Numbered from the stretch's first letter, positions 49,294-61,565 are shown. The stretch is 64,000 nucleotides of DNA from Epiperipatus broadwayi (GCA_028023455.1 JAQFVV010000012.1:5556499-5620498); one strand, 5' to 3'. The notes: generated by a model from the letters alone, not told the origin. Program-made: numbers and translations.

Positions 49294-49541
49294 ACGTTCG
49301 CCTTCACTGTAGACATAGATTTAAAACAAAGAGAAAGCATAAGAAAAAATATTCATGGTTAAGAAAAATACGGAGGTCTGTGAAGCTTAAAAGTTTTCTA
49401 ATTTACAAGGTTGAAAATAGAATGGAAAGAGAAAGAGATAAAACAATAAATTTTAATCAAAAGAGAGATGTGAGAATATGGAGTATAATTTATATTAGTG
49501 AGTTAGTAGAAAGAAAGAAGGAACCACCTGACATAGTTTAA
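49275..49541 (+). CDS. basic reading frame entered by -1 shift from Gag-like ORF
   Basis: This frame has a TAA at 49272 and opens at 49275, inside the A9 run (49273-49281) near the end of the Gag-like ORF, and stays open to TAA 49539. It has no ATG until deep inside. The product is very basic at first (VRLHCRHRFKTKRKHKKK, RKIRRSVKLK) and ends in ELVERKKEPPDIV. A further 47 codons are open after that stop (NGWNSKGNKQKGPEMNNEQ and on). A -1 ribosomal frameshift on the A run would join it to Gag, as in many LTR elements; a simple one-base indel in the run is equally possible. Confidence 0.45.
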   Translation, partial: KKRFKVNVRLHCRHRFKTKRKHKKKYSWLRKIRRSVKLKSFLIYKVENRMERERDKTINFNQKRDVRIWSIIYISELVERKKEPPDIV

Positions 49542-49544
49542 AAG

Positions 49545-51013
49545 TTAGTAAACGGGTGGAATAGTAAAGGAAATAAACAAAAAGGACCGGAAATGAACAA
49601 TGAGCAGGAATATGATTATTTTAAGGTCAATAATTTGATAAATTTAAATCTGAAACTTCTATTTAAAACTAAAATAATAAATTAAAAAAAATAAATAAAT
49701 AATGATAAATTAAAAGTAAAGTTAAAATCAGGATTTGTTTAAGTAATAATAATAATGGAGGCTTCGTAAAATAAAAGATTTTTTCTCCACGCACATAAAG
49801 TAATTAAGAAAAATGTTCGTAAATATAGGTCAAATAAAATCAATAAAATCAAGTTAAATAAATAAGCATAATATATCTGTAGTAAATATTAATAAAGAAT
49901 GACTCATAATAAACTAATAGATTTTTTTGGAATACACACACGGTAATAAAAGGAAGTAAATAAATGATTTAAAGTCAAGTCAAAAAAAATAGTGTAATAA
50001 TGAATCGTAATAAAGTAAAACAGTTTTGTTTTTCTGAGTACATGTACGTTAAAATAAAAATGTTGAATATATGCAGGTTAATAAAAGGAAGTAAATAAAT
50101 GGTTTAAAGTAATCAAGTCTAATAAAATCTTTGTATAATAATAAAGAGCAGTAAAATAAAATAGTTTTCTGAATATACGCACGTTAATACATAAGTTAAA
50201 GTAATGGGTTAAAATAATATTGTAATATAAATAAATATGTAAACTAATGTCCGTGATGGTTTAGAATAGTATTGTAAGATTAAATAAATATTTAAATGAT
50301 GTCCATAATGGTTTAAAATAATATTGTATGATTTGTGTAACGTAAGTAAATATGTTAAAATAATATTCGAGTAAAGGTTAATATAAATAAATGTTTAAGA
50401 TAATGTTCATGTTGATTTAAAAATAATATTGGAATGTTCATAAATAAAAATATAAAGTCAATCTAAGTCTATTAGAAATGTATAAGGGTTCGAAATTAAG
50501 GGATGAGGGTAGTATAGAAATGTTTTAGTTAAGGATAAGTTTAAAGCTGTCGACTGGATAAATTTTAGTACCCATAATGGATTGGCCGGGATCATTCCTC
50601 TTTTAAAATGCGCACTGGGGACAACCAGAGTAAGCTGCAAGTCACTTTTCAGGGGAGAATCCCCATATCTCATACCTCGTTTTCCAAAGCGTAAGTCAGA
50701 AATGGACAGTTGAAAATTCCTGCCATTCGCAGCGACCTTTTCTTAGTCAAAGTCCAATCAAGAGAATCGGCAGCCGAAGCTTCGTTTATAAAAGATCCCT
50801 GTGCCACAAAATTAGTTTGTCCTCGTGGTCACTATCCAGGACTCAGAACATTGTAAACAATGTTGCCAGCATAGAAAAAAGAAAAGTATCATTGGAGATT
50901 GCCCTTGGTATGTAAAGTAAAAGATATCAAAAAAGCAAACTTAGAAAGAATAATAAATTAAGATTTAATGTTGTCAGAGATAAAATGGTCAAAAATAGAT
51001 GCATTTTACTCTC
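49545..51013 (+). other. LTR-element interior, non-coding
   Basis: Between the short frames and the purine tract, the sequence shows repeated ATTAATAAAGGAAGTAAATAAATG-like blocks (49930-50230) and then a less AT-rich part (50450-50900) with no long frame on the plus strand. It may be untranslated region or a relic of a deleted pol or env. Confidence 0.5.
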
Positions 51014-51028
51014 AAAGGGAGGGTGGTG
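51014..51028 (+). promoter_or_regulatory. polypurine tract
   Basis: AAAGGGAGGGTGGTG, followed by TAA and the TGTACC start of the 3' LTR. This is the expected primer site for plus-strand DNA synthesis. Confidence 0.75.
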
Positions 51029-51031
51029 TAA

Positions 51032-52704
51032 TGTACCAATATTGAAATTGGCACATGATGATTTTGCCTAAAAAATTATTAAATAATAAATAAGTTATAA
51101 AAATCTAAAAGGTTTCTTTAGTAAACAAAATCAGTTTGCTGTCAAAAGTAAAATTAAAAAATCAGAGTTTTAAAATAAAAATCTTTAGTAAAAGTTTTTC
51201 AAATAAAAGTTACAATTAATTAATCAGAAGGGGAGAGGGGTGTTTCGTTAGAAAAGTCAAACTAAAAGTTTTATAAAAGGAAGTAAGGTTTTCCTTAATT
51301 AGTATTTGTAAAAATAAATAATTTAAAGTTTTAAAAAAATATAAATCTCTTTTCATTCGAGCTTATTATAATAAATTATATATGTGTGTGCGAGTGTAAA
51401 TAAATGTATGCATGTTAGAATAATATTAAATATATATATAAATGAAAGATAAAAAGAAATTATATTTGGAAAACACAGCGATGGCTATTAAGTTAAATAA
51501 AGATTTAAAAAAACCACACCAGTGGTGGGCTACTAATTAAAGATATAAAAACAACACGTTTATGAAAGCTACTACTAATTAAACAATCTTCAAAAACACA
51601 TTGTCAAAGGATTAGGAATTTCGACAACACATATTGCCAGAGGATATTAAAACAAAAACACTTCGCATATATAAATAGCCAGATTTTTATCGGATGTCAG
51701 TTTCAGCCTAGTTTCCAGTGACAGTCTTGTTTCAGTTCAGATAACAGTGCAGTTTATATTATGTATCCAGAAACAGAAATGCGGTGTTGAGCAGCTTTTG
51801 GGAATATACACTCTTACTTCAGCCCTTTAGTCCAACAAGATCATCAAAACCTGCCTGTGAAATAATGTCTGCATAACAGCTCAGAAATCCTCTGCCAATG
51901 TTCAACTGTCTCCAGGAATAAAACCAACGGATTAGCATCAAATCTCTTCAAGAAATGTCAAATCTAACCAGTTAGATATACTCCGTCAGAAGCAGCCAAC
52001 AACAAGCAATATCCACGTTCCAAAAATCCTAGGTAAAACATTTTATTATTCTCATTTATATATAGTAGCCACCGCTGTAATTCGTAAATCCTACAGAGAC
52101 AAGTAATTTGAACTATATAAGCATGCATAAAATGAACTATTGATGTGCGTGTTTGTGAATGTGAGATAATTTATCGATGTCAAATATTATTTATGCTTTT
52201 CATAAGATATATATTATAATGTGTTAATTTAAAATGTGCGTGTGTTATATTAGTTAAAAAATTATAAAGATGTTTAAATTTAGTAAATTAATGTTAGTTA
52301 ATAAATTGTCTTTAAAATTAAACTTTATTTGTCGGTCAATTCTTTTTATCAATTCTTTTACAAATCTTTATCAATTCTTTTTACTACTAATTATGTATAA
52401 TCTATTAGTGATTACAAACAGCTGAGCTAGTCGTGGATATTTAGGCGTTGAGTTAGTGGCCATTGCTCAAAGTGCGTTATTTATTCATTCTTGAATAGAT
52501 AGCTGGTGCCCGTGTTTATACACAAACAAAAAAAAGTCCTTTGAACGTGGTGTTGAACTCAACAGTTGAGAAGAAGTTATGTCCTGGAAATGTAATGCTA
52601 GTTATATATTTTATAGCTATCGTTTGGGCATACATACTCTCCGAGTATGTTCTTCTCTGCTAAGAGGCCGGTGTTTTGAGGACAAAATATTCTAACCCAG
52701 TACA
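51032..52704 (+). repeat. 3' LTR, 1673 bp
   Basis: Matches the 5' LTR over its whole length, including TATATAAATAG at 51668 and TCAGTT at 51697-51702. It ends ACCCAGTACA, so the last inverted repeat carries one G to A change relative to the 5' LTR. The small number of differences between LTRs implies a fairly recent insertion. Confidence 0.9.
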
Positions 52705-55700
52705 ATATATATTTATATATATACAAAACAAAATGGCCTTACCATTATTCACATCAAAAACCAATCATCTTTAACATCAAAAGATGTTTTCATGAGATTA
52801 ATGGTCTCAGATTCAAGAAGATTTTTCATCAAATTAGTAGTTACTTATAAACAATATGTCCATTCTAACTCCAGGAAGAAAAGGAAAATAAAAATGAGTT
52901 TTACAAATTTTTTCATGAACTACAAATATATCATATATCAATCTGCAAATATTATTTATATAATATTTTGCGATGCCAATCAACATTTTATTTTTCAAAA
53001 CAGTTTATATTATAGGTGTCATACACTTCTCTCATGGAAATTATACTCAGTTTATCATAGAATACTTTTATTTAAAAATCTGCTTTTTCTTTTCTTCTCA
53101 ATATAGGTATTTTCGTCAGATAATTCAATATCAACCAACATTCATGATCTTATTTTCATATTTAAGAGAATATCAAAGAAGTCTTAAATGAACTTTTTCC
53201 AAGTTCATTTATGTTTCATGGTAAATATTTATATTTTACAATAACAGCAATGATAAAATCTACTTCTTATCTTATTCAACTGCAACTTTCTGAAACTTTA
53301 CAAAAATTTATATACAATAGATAGCAGAAAATATGTGACAAAGTAATTTTATATATATATATAGTAATGAATATAAGGCAAAAAGAAACCAGATTTTTCC
53401 AATGACTGAAAAAAAGAGACCCTCCATAATATTACTATGTCCGAAGTCTGATTATATAATCTGAAGGAAAACAACTTTTAGTCACAATGTTTTATTGTAT
53501 TAAGTTTATTAATGATTGTGTTTGAATGCCTTGTGAATTTTGATTATATATTAATGTATAATGCACCACAGAAAAAATAAAATGAAAGTGGTAAAACAAA
53601 TAACATCAGCAAATCTTAAGAAAATTTAGGGAGTATAATCATATTGATCTGGAATCAGATAAGTAAGCACTGTGTATTTTGTTTCTAGTAATCTTATAAA
53701 GAAAGTATATGATATTTCATTTTCTCAACAGCATATCAAATAGATCAGATTTACTTGTGTAAAGGATTATCTATATTTAGGTTTGTTGATCAGAATTTAA
53801 AATATTTTGTCTCTATTATTGATTTCTCATTTGTGTCTCATGGATACTATCAGAGGTGATTATAGATCTTTGAACTTCTTCTGTATTGAAAAAAAAGACA
53901 AATCTGTATTAATTTTATTCTGGAGAGAAAAAAAAATTGTACCAAAACTGAAACAAGATTTGACTATTGAAGAAATTAACTGTTTTCTGAGTAAAAATAT
54001 TCTTAGTGAATTATAGTCCATTTGTAAGGAATATTATTGTAATTAGACAAGTTTTCACCTTTAGCAGAGTGAGTACAATTTGTGAGAAAATTTTTTAAAA
54101 AAGTGAACATGCTGTTTAGTATATAACACAGGTTAATATAACCATATTTAAAAGGATTTTTATTCCATATATGGAAAGGTATGGGCAGGAAAAGGAACAA
54201 TTAATGGTCTAATGTCCTTAGAAGAATCTGTTGAGATGCTATACAGATATATATGGAGAAAAGAAAAATAGAATACTCTGCCAGTATTTAAATTTAAATG
54301 AAAACTCTCTTTTAAAACTTGTCCATAATAACCTTTGTAATCAAAAGATATGAAAAAAGAAAGTAGAAGGCAATGCCAATATTATTCATATAGGCTATAC
54401 ATGGAAGTGTTTACTCTAGTTACTATGTAAATATCCTAAGAAGGTCTTTTGTAACCAATTGCAATGGGTATTCATGCTAAAGGTAAAAAAAAAATGAACA
54501 CGATGATGTCATATCAAATATTTCATATATATTCATATTTACAAGTAAATTTGTAATAAATAGGATAAAAAAATGGTAGACTGCACTAAACTCAGTTCAC
54601 GATTCATGATGGCTACTGAATAAAACCAATCTAGATATCAATATGATTATCAACTTGTGCTATTTCCCAACTTCTAGACTCAGTCTATTAACAACTTAAA
54701 TAAAAAGGTAATAAAAGGACACTTATTAACACATTGGTACTTTGATAATAAAGGTGGAGTTAATTCCTCAAACTTGTCATTTAGACCATATTACACAATA
54801 TTTATTCTTAATTAATTGATTGGTCTAAACTTAGAAAAGGAGAGAAAAGATTTAGCATAAAATTGAAACAAGTAAAACAGTGAAAATGAATGTAAGCCTT
54901 AAAATTACTATGAATGTAATAGACAAGAAAGATGTAAAGTTTTTCTAGAATTGCTATCACAAAATTTTTAGGTGTTTAAATAACTAAATTACTTCATTTT
55001 AGCAAAATTATTTGGTATGTCACATGACTGTGTGAATATATTTTGTCCAGGGATGTCTAAAAACAATGAATGAGACTGACAGTTGAACCTGTTATAGAAT
55101 TTATTTAAAGTATACCAACAGAAAAATAAATTTGCTTCAACACTATCTTTTTATAAATTACAAATTTGTATATGTCCTAAAAAGAGAGGATGACAAAGTG
55201 GCCCAATAGATGTATCTTTTTGATCACTAGTATATAATTGCAAAACAAATCCTGCCCCCCCCCCCTATCTTTTTGCTGAGATATATTTCTTTAATTCCTT
55301 ATTTGCATTAGCTAAATATTGATACAATTTTTTTGAAAGATCTCAAGCAATTTTTTGTACAATTGATTTCTAACAAATAAAGCTCATATAGGTCAAGGAA
55401 ATACTTTGTATCATGCATCATATGCAGTTGAGGATACAATATTAACAAATTGATTTCTCAAGATAAATAATTAAATATATATTTCTGAAAAAAACAATAT
55501 TCTACAATTTTTGAATTTAAAAAAACTTTTGCATGTTCAAAGAGAAAAGAGTAATGAAAAATTAATATAATCAAACTCGAACATTTTAAAGTTTGCATAA
55601 TCTGATAAAAGTTACGAGATTCAATTCATCAACATATCATAATGCAATTCAGATGTACTGAAGAAAATATCAATAAGTGGAAACAACTCCCAGCTGCTTA

Positions 55701-56340
55701 AAAACAACTTATAAATATTCGCAGATATTTTTTCCCAAGATTTTATATATTCAATTCAATTACAAATTCAAATTATTGGAGAAGATATTTTGAAGTCTTG
55801 CTTCACCTCAACATACAAATCCATCTTTCTATATATAAAGTCTTCAAGTTATTTAAATTATTTTGATATATGTGCAAACTGGGAAACACCTAAGGCAAGC
55901 ATTCTTGATGAATTATTTTTATCACTAGGTAATAATTAATTTGAGTTCTTTTTTTTAATATTATCTTCATATGTTACATTCAAAAAATTAAAAATATCCT
56001 ACGAATTTTCTTTTAACCCAATCTATATTCTAAATATGAAAACCATGAACACAATGTTTTATTTTTAAATAATTTAAACAGAAAGCTCCACATTTAAGAC
56101 TATGTTTTAATGCCTAATTTATAAAATTATTTATAAACTGTTCGTAAAAAATAATGTTGAAATTAGACACATCTTTGTTTAATACCAGTTTTTATTTTCA
56201 ATTTCGCCCTATTTTCTAACATAGCAACAATACTTTTTATATTATTATGTAGAAGTTGAGTAATATGGATAAATATTTATTATTTTTATATAAAAAGAGT
56301 ATCAACTACTTATTTAATAAGTCCATAATATTTTTTTCAT
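52705..56340. other. AT-rich sequence without a recognisable gene
   Basis: Small frames at 52792-53191 and 53807-54016 have no conserved motif. A run of 11 C lies at 55255-55265. Nothing else of note was seen. Confidence 0.5.
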
Positions 56341-56348
56341 ATGTCAAA

Positions 56349-56420
56349 TGCGTTGACCAGGAAGCGAACCCGAGCCAGCTGCTTGGAAGGCAGCTATGCT
56401 AACCACTAGACCACTAATGC
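56349..56420 (-). repeat. tRNA-Gly(TCC)-derived SINE or pseudogene
   Basis: On the minus strand 72 bases fit tRNA-Gly: GCATTAGTGGTCTAGTGG (5' end and A box), stem-loop GCTGC, CTTCCAA, GCAGC giving anticodon TCC, and B box GGTTCGCTTCC, ending CAACGCA. The acceptor stem has two A-C mismatches and a G-T pair, and T-loop position 58 is C instead of the near-universal A. The same C58 and the same flanks (GTCAA before, TTTGACA-ATGAAAA after) occur in the copy at 2063-2155, which has a target duplication. So this is a family member and probably not a functional tRNA gene. Confidence 0.75.
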
Positions 56421-56429
56421 TTGACAAAT

Positions 56430-57280
56430 ATTATTTTTTTCTTTATGTTTATTTGCAATATGCAAAAAACATATAAAGTGATGAATATATTTTTAACATG
56501 TTAAAAGGTAATTCATATACCACAAAAATGTTTTTAAGTGATCAGGATCAAAAATGACAATATTTTTATTTGCAAGTATAGTATGCTTATTATTGTATAT
56601 CTTATTGTCAACCATTAAATATTTCCCTTGAATGAGAAACTCCATTGCATTGTCCTATTATGACACATTTTTAAAATAGATTTTTATTGGAAAATCAGTC
56701 AAAATTATTTTCTCTAGTGAATACTAAGAAAAGACATACTAAAGTCCATAATGCACTTTTTAAGTGATTTTATGTCTTAGTAATTTAGCAAATTAAAAAT
56801 TTATAAGTTTTTTTAATTATTGTATTGAATGTATTTTTTTATTTTAATCTTGGCTCTACTATTTTTTAATCTGTTCCACAGACATATTTACAAATTGTAA
56901 TAATTACTTTTTTTTATGTTCTGATTTTTTATGCATGACATAATACATATAATACAATTGTTTTGAATTTGACATCAAAGAGTTTTTTGGTTAAACAAAT
57001 GTTCAATATTGTTAGTCCATAACTTGTAGAAAAATTCTATGACAATATATGATTCAACTTCCCACAACCAATACCACTATCTAATAATGAATAATATTTT
57101 ATAGTGTCATTTTATTACACCACTCTCATACAAGGTAGGTTAATCTAATGAATGACTAATCAACATCATTAGTTCCATAGTTCTATTAACTTTTTTATCA
57201 AAGTTTACATGTTCTTATTTATGTAGATATTATACTCTTTAAAAAAATTAATCATTTACTTAATATTGGTATTTTGAACT
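56430..57280. other. AT-rich sequence without a gene
   Basis: No coding frame or repeat was recognised. Confidence 0.5.
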
Positions 57281-57282
57281 CA

Positions 57283-57420
57283 GACTTTCACATGACATTC
57301 AACTCTCCACACTGTTTCATACCATTGATACACTTGACCACATATATGTCCAAAAGATAATAATTACCAATACACATATTTCGTGCTAAACCAGCATTCA
57401 CCAGTTGTCCAGATTATCAT
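57283..57420 (-). ncRNA. hammerhead-ribozyme-like repeat, copy D
   Basis: On the minus strand, 57409 down to 57366 reads GACAA, CTGGTGA (A6 changed to G), ATGCT, loop GGTTT, AGCAC, an intact GAAA, the stem III region ATATGTGT, A, TTGGT. This is the copy that keeps GAAA next to a nearly complete stem II, but its A6 change and the A-C pair at the base of stem II should impair it. The tail to 57283 matches copies A to C, through CATATATGTGGTCAAGTG and ATGTGAAAGTCTGAGTTCAAA. Confidence 0.65.
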
Positions 57421-57424
57421 CTCT

Positions 57425-59490
57425 ACACCTATATTACAATGATTGTACAGGTACATATATAGCCTTTTGTTAGATATTAATATTGATATAAAAACATAAT
57501 CAAAACAATAATAAAACTTTTTTTTGACCTTGTGAATCTAACTCATATTAAAAAATAGTACTTATACTATTACACATACTATTTTGTATACAATTAGTAT
57601 TTTACTGATGGTTTTAAGAATTCCAATAGCACTGTTTTATATTTTACGTTAGATTTCCAGAAAATCTATTATCATGCAAGTGTCTTTCACTGCTCTTCTA
57701 AAACAAATGTTTAATTAAACTTTCTTTTTAAAAGATTAGTTTCACTAAGCATAGTTTTATTCCTTTTAATCCCTGATACTATTTTTTCTACAAGTACTGG
57801 TTTTTTTTGTTTTTTTTTTTGAGCAGTTCTTAAAAAATTTACACTAAGCCAAGTTTGCATGTTTTATTACCTATGTTTTAAAAAATAAAATACTTAACTT
57901 TACTATTTATAGCTATCTCTTCTTTACTATCATAGCTATTATTTCTATTAAAAAAAGTCATTAATGTTATAAGCTATGTATAAGGAGTGTTAATTAAATT
58001 CTCATTGAAGTGATAAAATGTGTTTGTATGTGCTTTCTTTTTAATATTTTATGTGTATTTATTAAATAAGAATGTAGTAATGACTTAATAAGAATAATTT
58101 ATAATTGTAATAAAGATAAATAAAATGAACTAAAAAATCATGCATTGCAAAAGAAACAAATTAGAATTGTTAGAATTAAAGAATTATCAAGTTATTAAAT
58201 TTAATAATTAAACATGCTTTGTTTTGAAACAAATTTACATTTGTAAAAAAGTAATATTTTTCTTTCTTTTTTTTTTCTTTATTTTTTTATTTTAATTTTC
58301 TTTTTATAAAAAATTAAAATTTTTGCTAATCACAAAATATGTAATTAAAGAATGATTTAAAATAGATAAATGCTGCTGGATTCCACTTTTGAATTCTTAT
58401 TGGGTGGTCTTTAATTATTTATGCTTGCATAAGTGGTTCCAGTATAGAATAATATAAAAATATATGCTTAAATTTTTTAAAAATTCTTTTAAATATATCT
58501 TAATAAAATACCTACTTTAACATTAATATTAGACAAATAATACTATTAACAAAAATCGTGATAATAATGAAATAAATTTTGTTTTTAGTCAAAAGATTCT
58601 TTAGACGTAATAAACCATTTTTATATCTATTTTAATTTTAAAATGTTTTTTGCTTACTTAAATCTTAATAGGTAACTATGTTGTTTTTCTTTTTGAAAGG
58701 AGGAAGGGATTCAATTAGACTATAAACTGACATATTTTGTTAATTTTTTAAAATGAACAAATTTTATTTCAAATTTACTTGCAAATAATTTATATCATTT
58801 TATTTACACATATGGTTATAATATTTTATATATGTGATACTTTTCTTATTGGATAATTCTGTAAATGATTTCATATCATATTTTATAGATAAGAAAATAG
58901 AATTCATTGAGTGAAAGATAGCTGTAGCATGCACTTTTTATTATCATGAAATAATTTATCCCAAACATGATTGTTTTTTCCCCAATTATTTTTTTATTAT
59001 CAAATATTTGGCCACATCTACAGACAGTCCAAGAGCTTTTGATACCCTAGGCAGATTTCAATCCTGGGACTCTCATTATAAAAATAAAATAAATCCTCAT
59101 ATTTATTTATAAAATTTAAAAGAAATTTACACCTAAATTAACAATGAATAAAATGAAACAAACTTTTTTTATTTAAACTTTATCTTTGCAAGTTTTTATT
59201 TTAGCAAATTCAGCAACAATACTTTTGCTACTTCAGTATTTGCTATAGCATATTTAATTGAAATTTGTCATAATCCATCTAGACTTTTAAAGCCATTGAA
59301 AAATTAAGATTGTTTATTTTCAATTTTGAAATTTTTCTCTCACCATTGATACCTGAGATTTGAAGTGTTAATAAAATAAACAAAGTAGTAGACATATTTG
59401 ATAAACTATCAATTTTATTTTACAAAATAAAAATTAATGCTTCTAATGGTGAATAACAGTACAAAAAATTGTGTGGTAACCCTTTTAATT
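57425..59490. other. AT-rich sequence without a gene
   Basis: No coding frame, RNA gene or repeat pair was recognised. Long T and A runs are frequent around 57790-57820 and 58260-58300. Confidence 0.5.
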
Positions 59491-59492
59491 AA

Positions 59493-59758
59493 TAAACATC
59501 ACATGATCATGATTTTTTATGCTTGCTCTTAACTGTTATTAAAACATGCAAAATCCTCTATACATATTGCCACTTAGTACAAGCCAGAGTAATCAATGGA
59601 TGCCAGAAGGCTTGTGCATAAAATCTCCATCTATTGCCTACTCATCCATCATCCCCTCAGATCCAAGGCTCTTCACTGATGAAGGCCACAATGCACAAGC
59701 CTTCTGGCATCCGTTGATTACTCTGGATTGCACTAAGTGGCAATATGTATAGAGAGTT
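59493..59758. repeat. fold-back MITE, copy 2
   Basis: Arms of about 67 bp at 59550-59619 and 59691-59756 are near-perfect inverted repeats (TATACATATTGCCACTTAGT, GTAATCAATGGATGCCAGAAG, GCTTGTGCAT). The centre is about 70 bases. The left flank 59493-59549, with ATCACATGATCATG and TTATGCTTGCTCTTAACTG, is the inverse of 12400-12470, so both sites hold the same family. The 68-codon frame through it is a by-product of the palindrome. Confidence 0.8.
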
Positions 59759-59759
59759 A

Positions 59760-60690
59760 ACCCTTTTAGTTCCGAGTCTTTTTATAGAATATTGCATTTT
59801 AGAGTTTTGATCTCGTAGGTTTCCTCAATATGGTGCCAATTTTTGATAACTTTGCTTTATAATATGTAAATGCAATACAGTCCAAATTGTATTTTTATTC
59901 TTACATTTTCCAGTATGATAGTATGAAGTTAGAAAATTCAAGTCTGAAACAATTTCAACAATTAATTTATCTTTTTTGAATTATTTCATTGTTTGTCTAT
60001 AAATGTTTCCTCTTTTTCTATTCTATATTTTGTGCATTGAATAACCTGTATACCTACATATGAAAGCTCTAAATGTACACATGTCTAATTAAAATAATTG
60101 CTAAATATTTGTTTTTAACTGATGCTGACTCTTGTACCCCAACATTTTTACATTCTAGATGACTGTCTAGTATGTTTGTAGATTGGATCACCCCATTACC
60201 CATCTTATGGTTCAAATTTATTTCAGTGTGTGTGAGTAACAAATAGACTGTTATGAGGATTAATCATGTTTTCATGTTTTTAGCTTTTATGCATGCATGG
60301 CTTGTGTTCTTACTTAAATTGTTTTATTATGTTATTTTATAAAAACAGAATCTTAAAGTAAAATAAAATGAAATCTGTTATTTTATTATAATTTTCGGTA
60401 TAATTATTAAAATATTGATTTCTATATTTTCGTACTATTATTTACGAGCATTACTTATTAATTATACTAAAAGATTTGTCACGAATAGTATATGCATAAA
60501 TACACACATTCAGTACATATATCTTAATGTTTTTGAAAAAAAAAATAGTAAAATGCGACTAGACGTGACTAAAACTTTTATAGAATTTACAAGAAGTAGC
60601 TTTTTTAAAAAAAAATATTTTTTCCTCTATTTCATTCTTTTTTTTTTAAAAAAAAAAAAAAACACTTTTTTTAAAAAAAAAAGCGAAAAG

Positions 60691-60730
<40 letters not shown>

Positions 60731-61435
60731 TTAAAATACATGTATAATAAATCTCTAAATAAATGTAATAAGAATTTTAAAATCAATTTTGTCAAAAGAG
60801 GATTTAATTACTATAAAGTTTTACACCATCCATAATTCATGCATGAGTGATTTAAAAATCAAATTAAAAAGAAATTTATTTTTATCTTAGAATATCAAAA
60901 GCTAAAAATAATTTACTTAAGACTGTTCTCAACACAAATATGCAATTTTCTGTGTGTAGATGTGTGTATCTATATATAAAACGTTTGTAAAGAAGAATTG
61001 AACAGTAGCCAAAGCAATAAAAAAAAGTGGTTGAAAAACTCACTTCTTTTTGTTTAATTGTTTATATTTTTGTCAATGAAATTTTTTTTAAAAATAAAAA
61101 AAAATTAGATAATCATTTTAATGTGTTAGTGAGGATTTGAATTCATGACTTCATATTTATCGCTGCTCTAATGGATTACTATTATGTCTGTGAATATGTT
61201 TATCTAAGTGTAGACTGGTGATATAAACACATATCTTAAAACATTAAGTATTAAAAGAGTAAACGTTTCTTCAGTATATTTGTACAAAGAAGTAATGAAG
61301 ATTTATTATGATTACTAATCGATTTCAAGACAATGATAGTTGTTGACAACTCAAACCATTTAGTCTTCTAATTCTTTCATTAATATTAAAAATACTTGCT
61401 TGGTCTTTTACCGAAGTATTTTTTAAATATTTTCT
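59760..61435. other. AT-rich sequence without a gene
   Basis: Holds alternating long A and T runs (60600-60690) ending in a (GA)n tract, and no recognisable gene. Confidence 0.5.
60693..60728 (+). repeat. (GA)n microsatellite
   Basis: About 16 GA units following A-rich and T-rich homopolymers; purely simple sequence. Confidence 0.9.
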
Positions 61436-61439
61436 AAGT

Positions 61440-61565
61440 ACATCTCTTGGCCTGAAGTCTCTATATTGTTGACTTTTTTAGATTTATATATAGAAACAAG
61501 TAAACACATTTATTAAATCCTTTTTATGCATATGTAGGCATATTTCCTTTTAATATTAAGTTATT
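61440..61565 (-). mobile_element. small RTE-type LINE relic (copy 5)
   Basis: On the minus strand the blocks AACTTAATATTAAAAGGAAA, ATATGCCTACATATG and CAATATAGAGACTTCAGGCC align with the [15 protein letters not shown] to IQRLQTTQ region of the open copy at 36.4 kb, with deletions between them. It is too worn for translation. Confidence 0.6.

Larger units (their letters stand above)
46821..52704 (+). mobile_element. complete non-autonomous LTR retrotransposon
   Basis: Two direct repeats of 1687 bp (46821-48507) and 1673 bp (51032-52704) begin TGTACC and end GGTACA or AGTACA, flanked by ATAT. They are near identical, with scattered substitutions and one- to few-base indels. The interior is only 2524 bp. 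A purine tract AAAGGGAGGGTGGTG (51014-51028) lies three bases before the 3' LTR, and a TGG word begins two bases after the 5' LTR (48510), the usual place of a primer-binding site. The interior encodes a Gag-like coiled coil and a short basic frame but no protease, reverse transcriptase or integrase. The ends and purine tract suggest a Ty3/gypsy-type parent that supplies enzymes in trans. Confidence 0.85.

Noticed and set aside
56349-56420. Functional tRNA-Gly(TCC) gene
   Set aside because: Two acceptor mismatches, C at T-loop position 58, and the same odd features in a retroposed copy at 2063-2155 point to a SINE or pseudogene.
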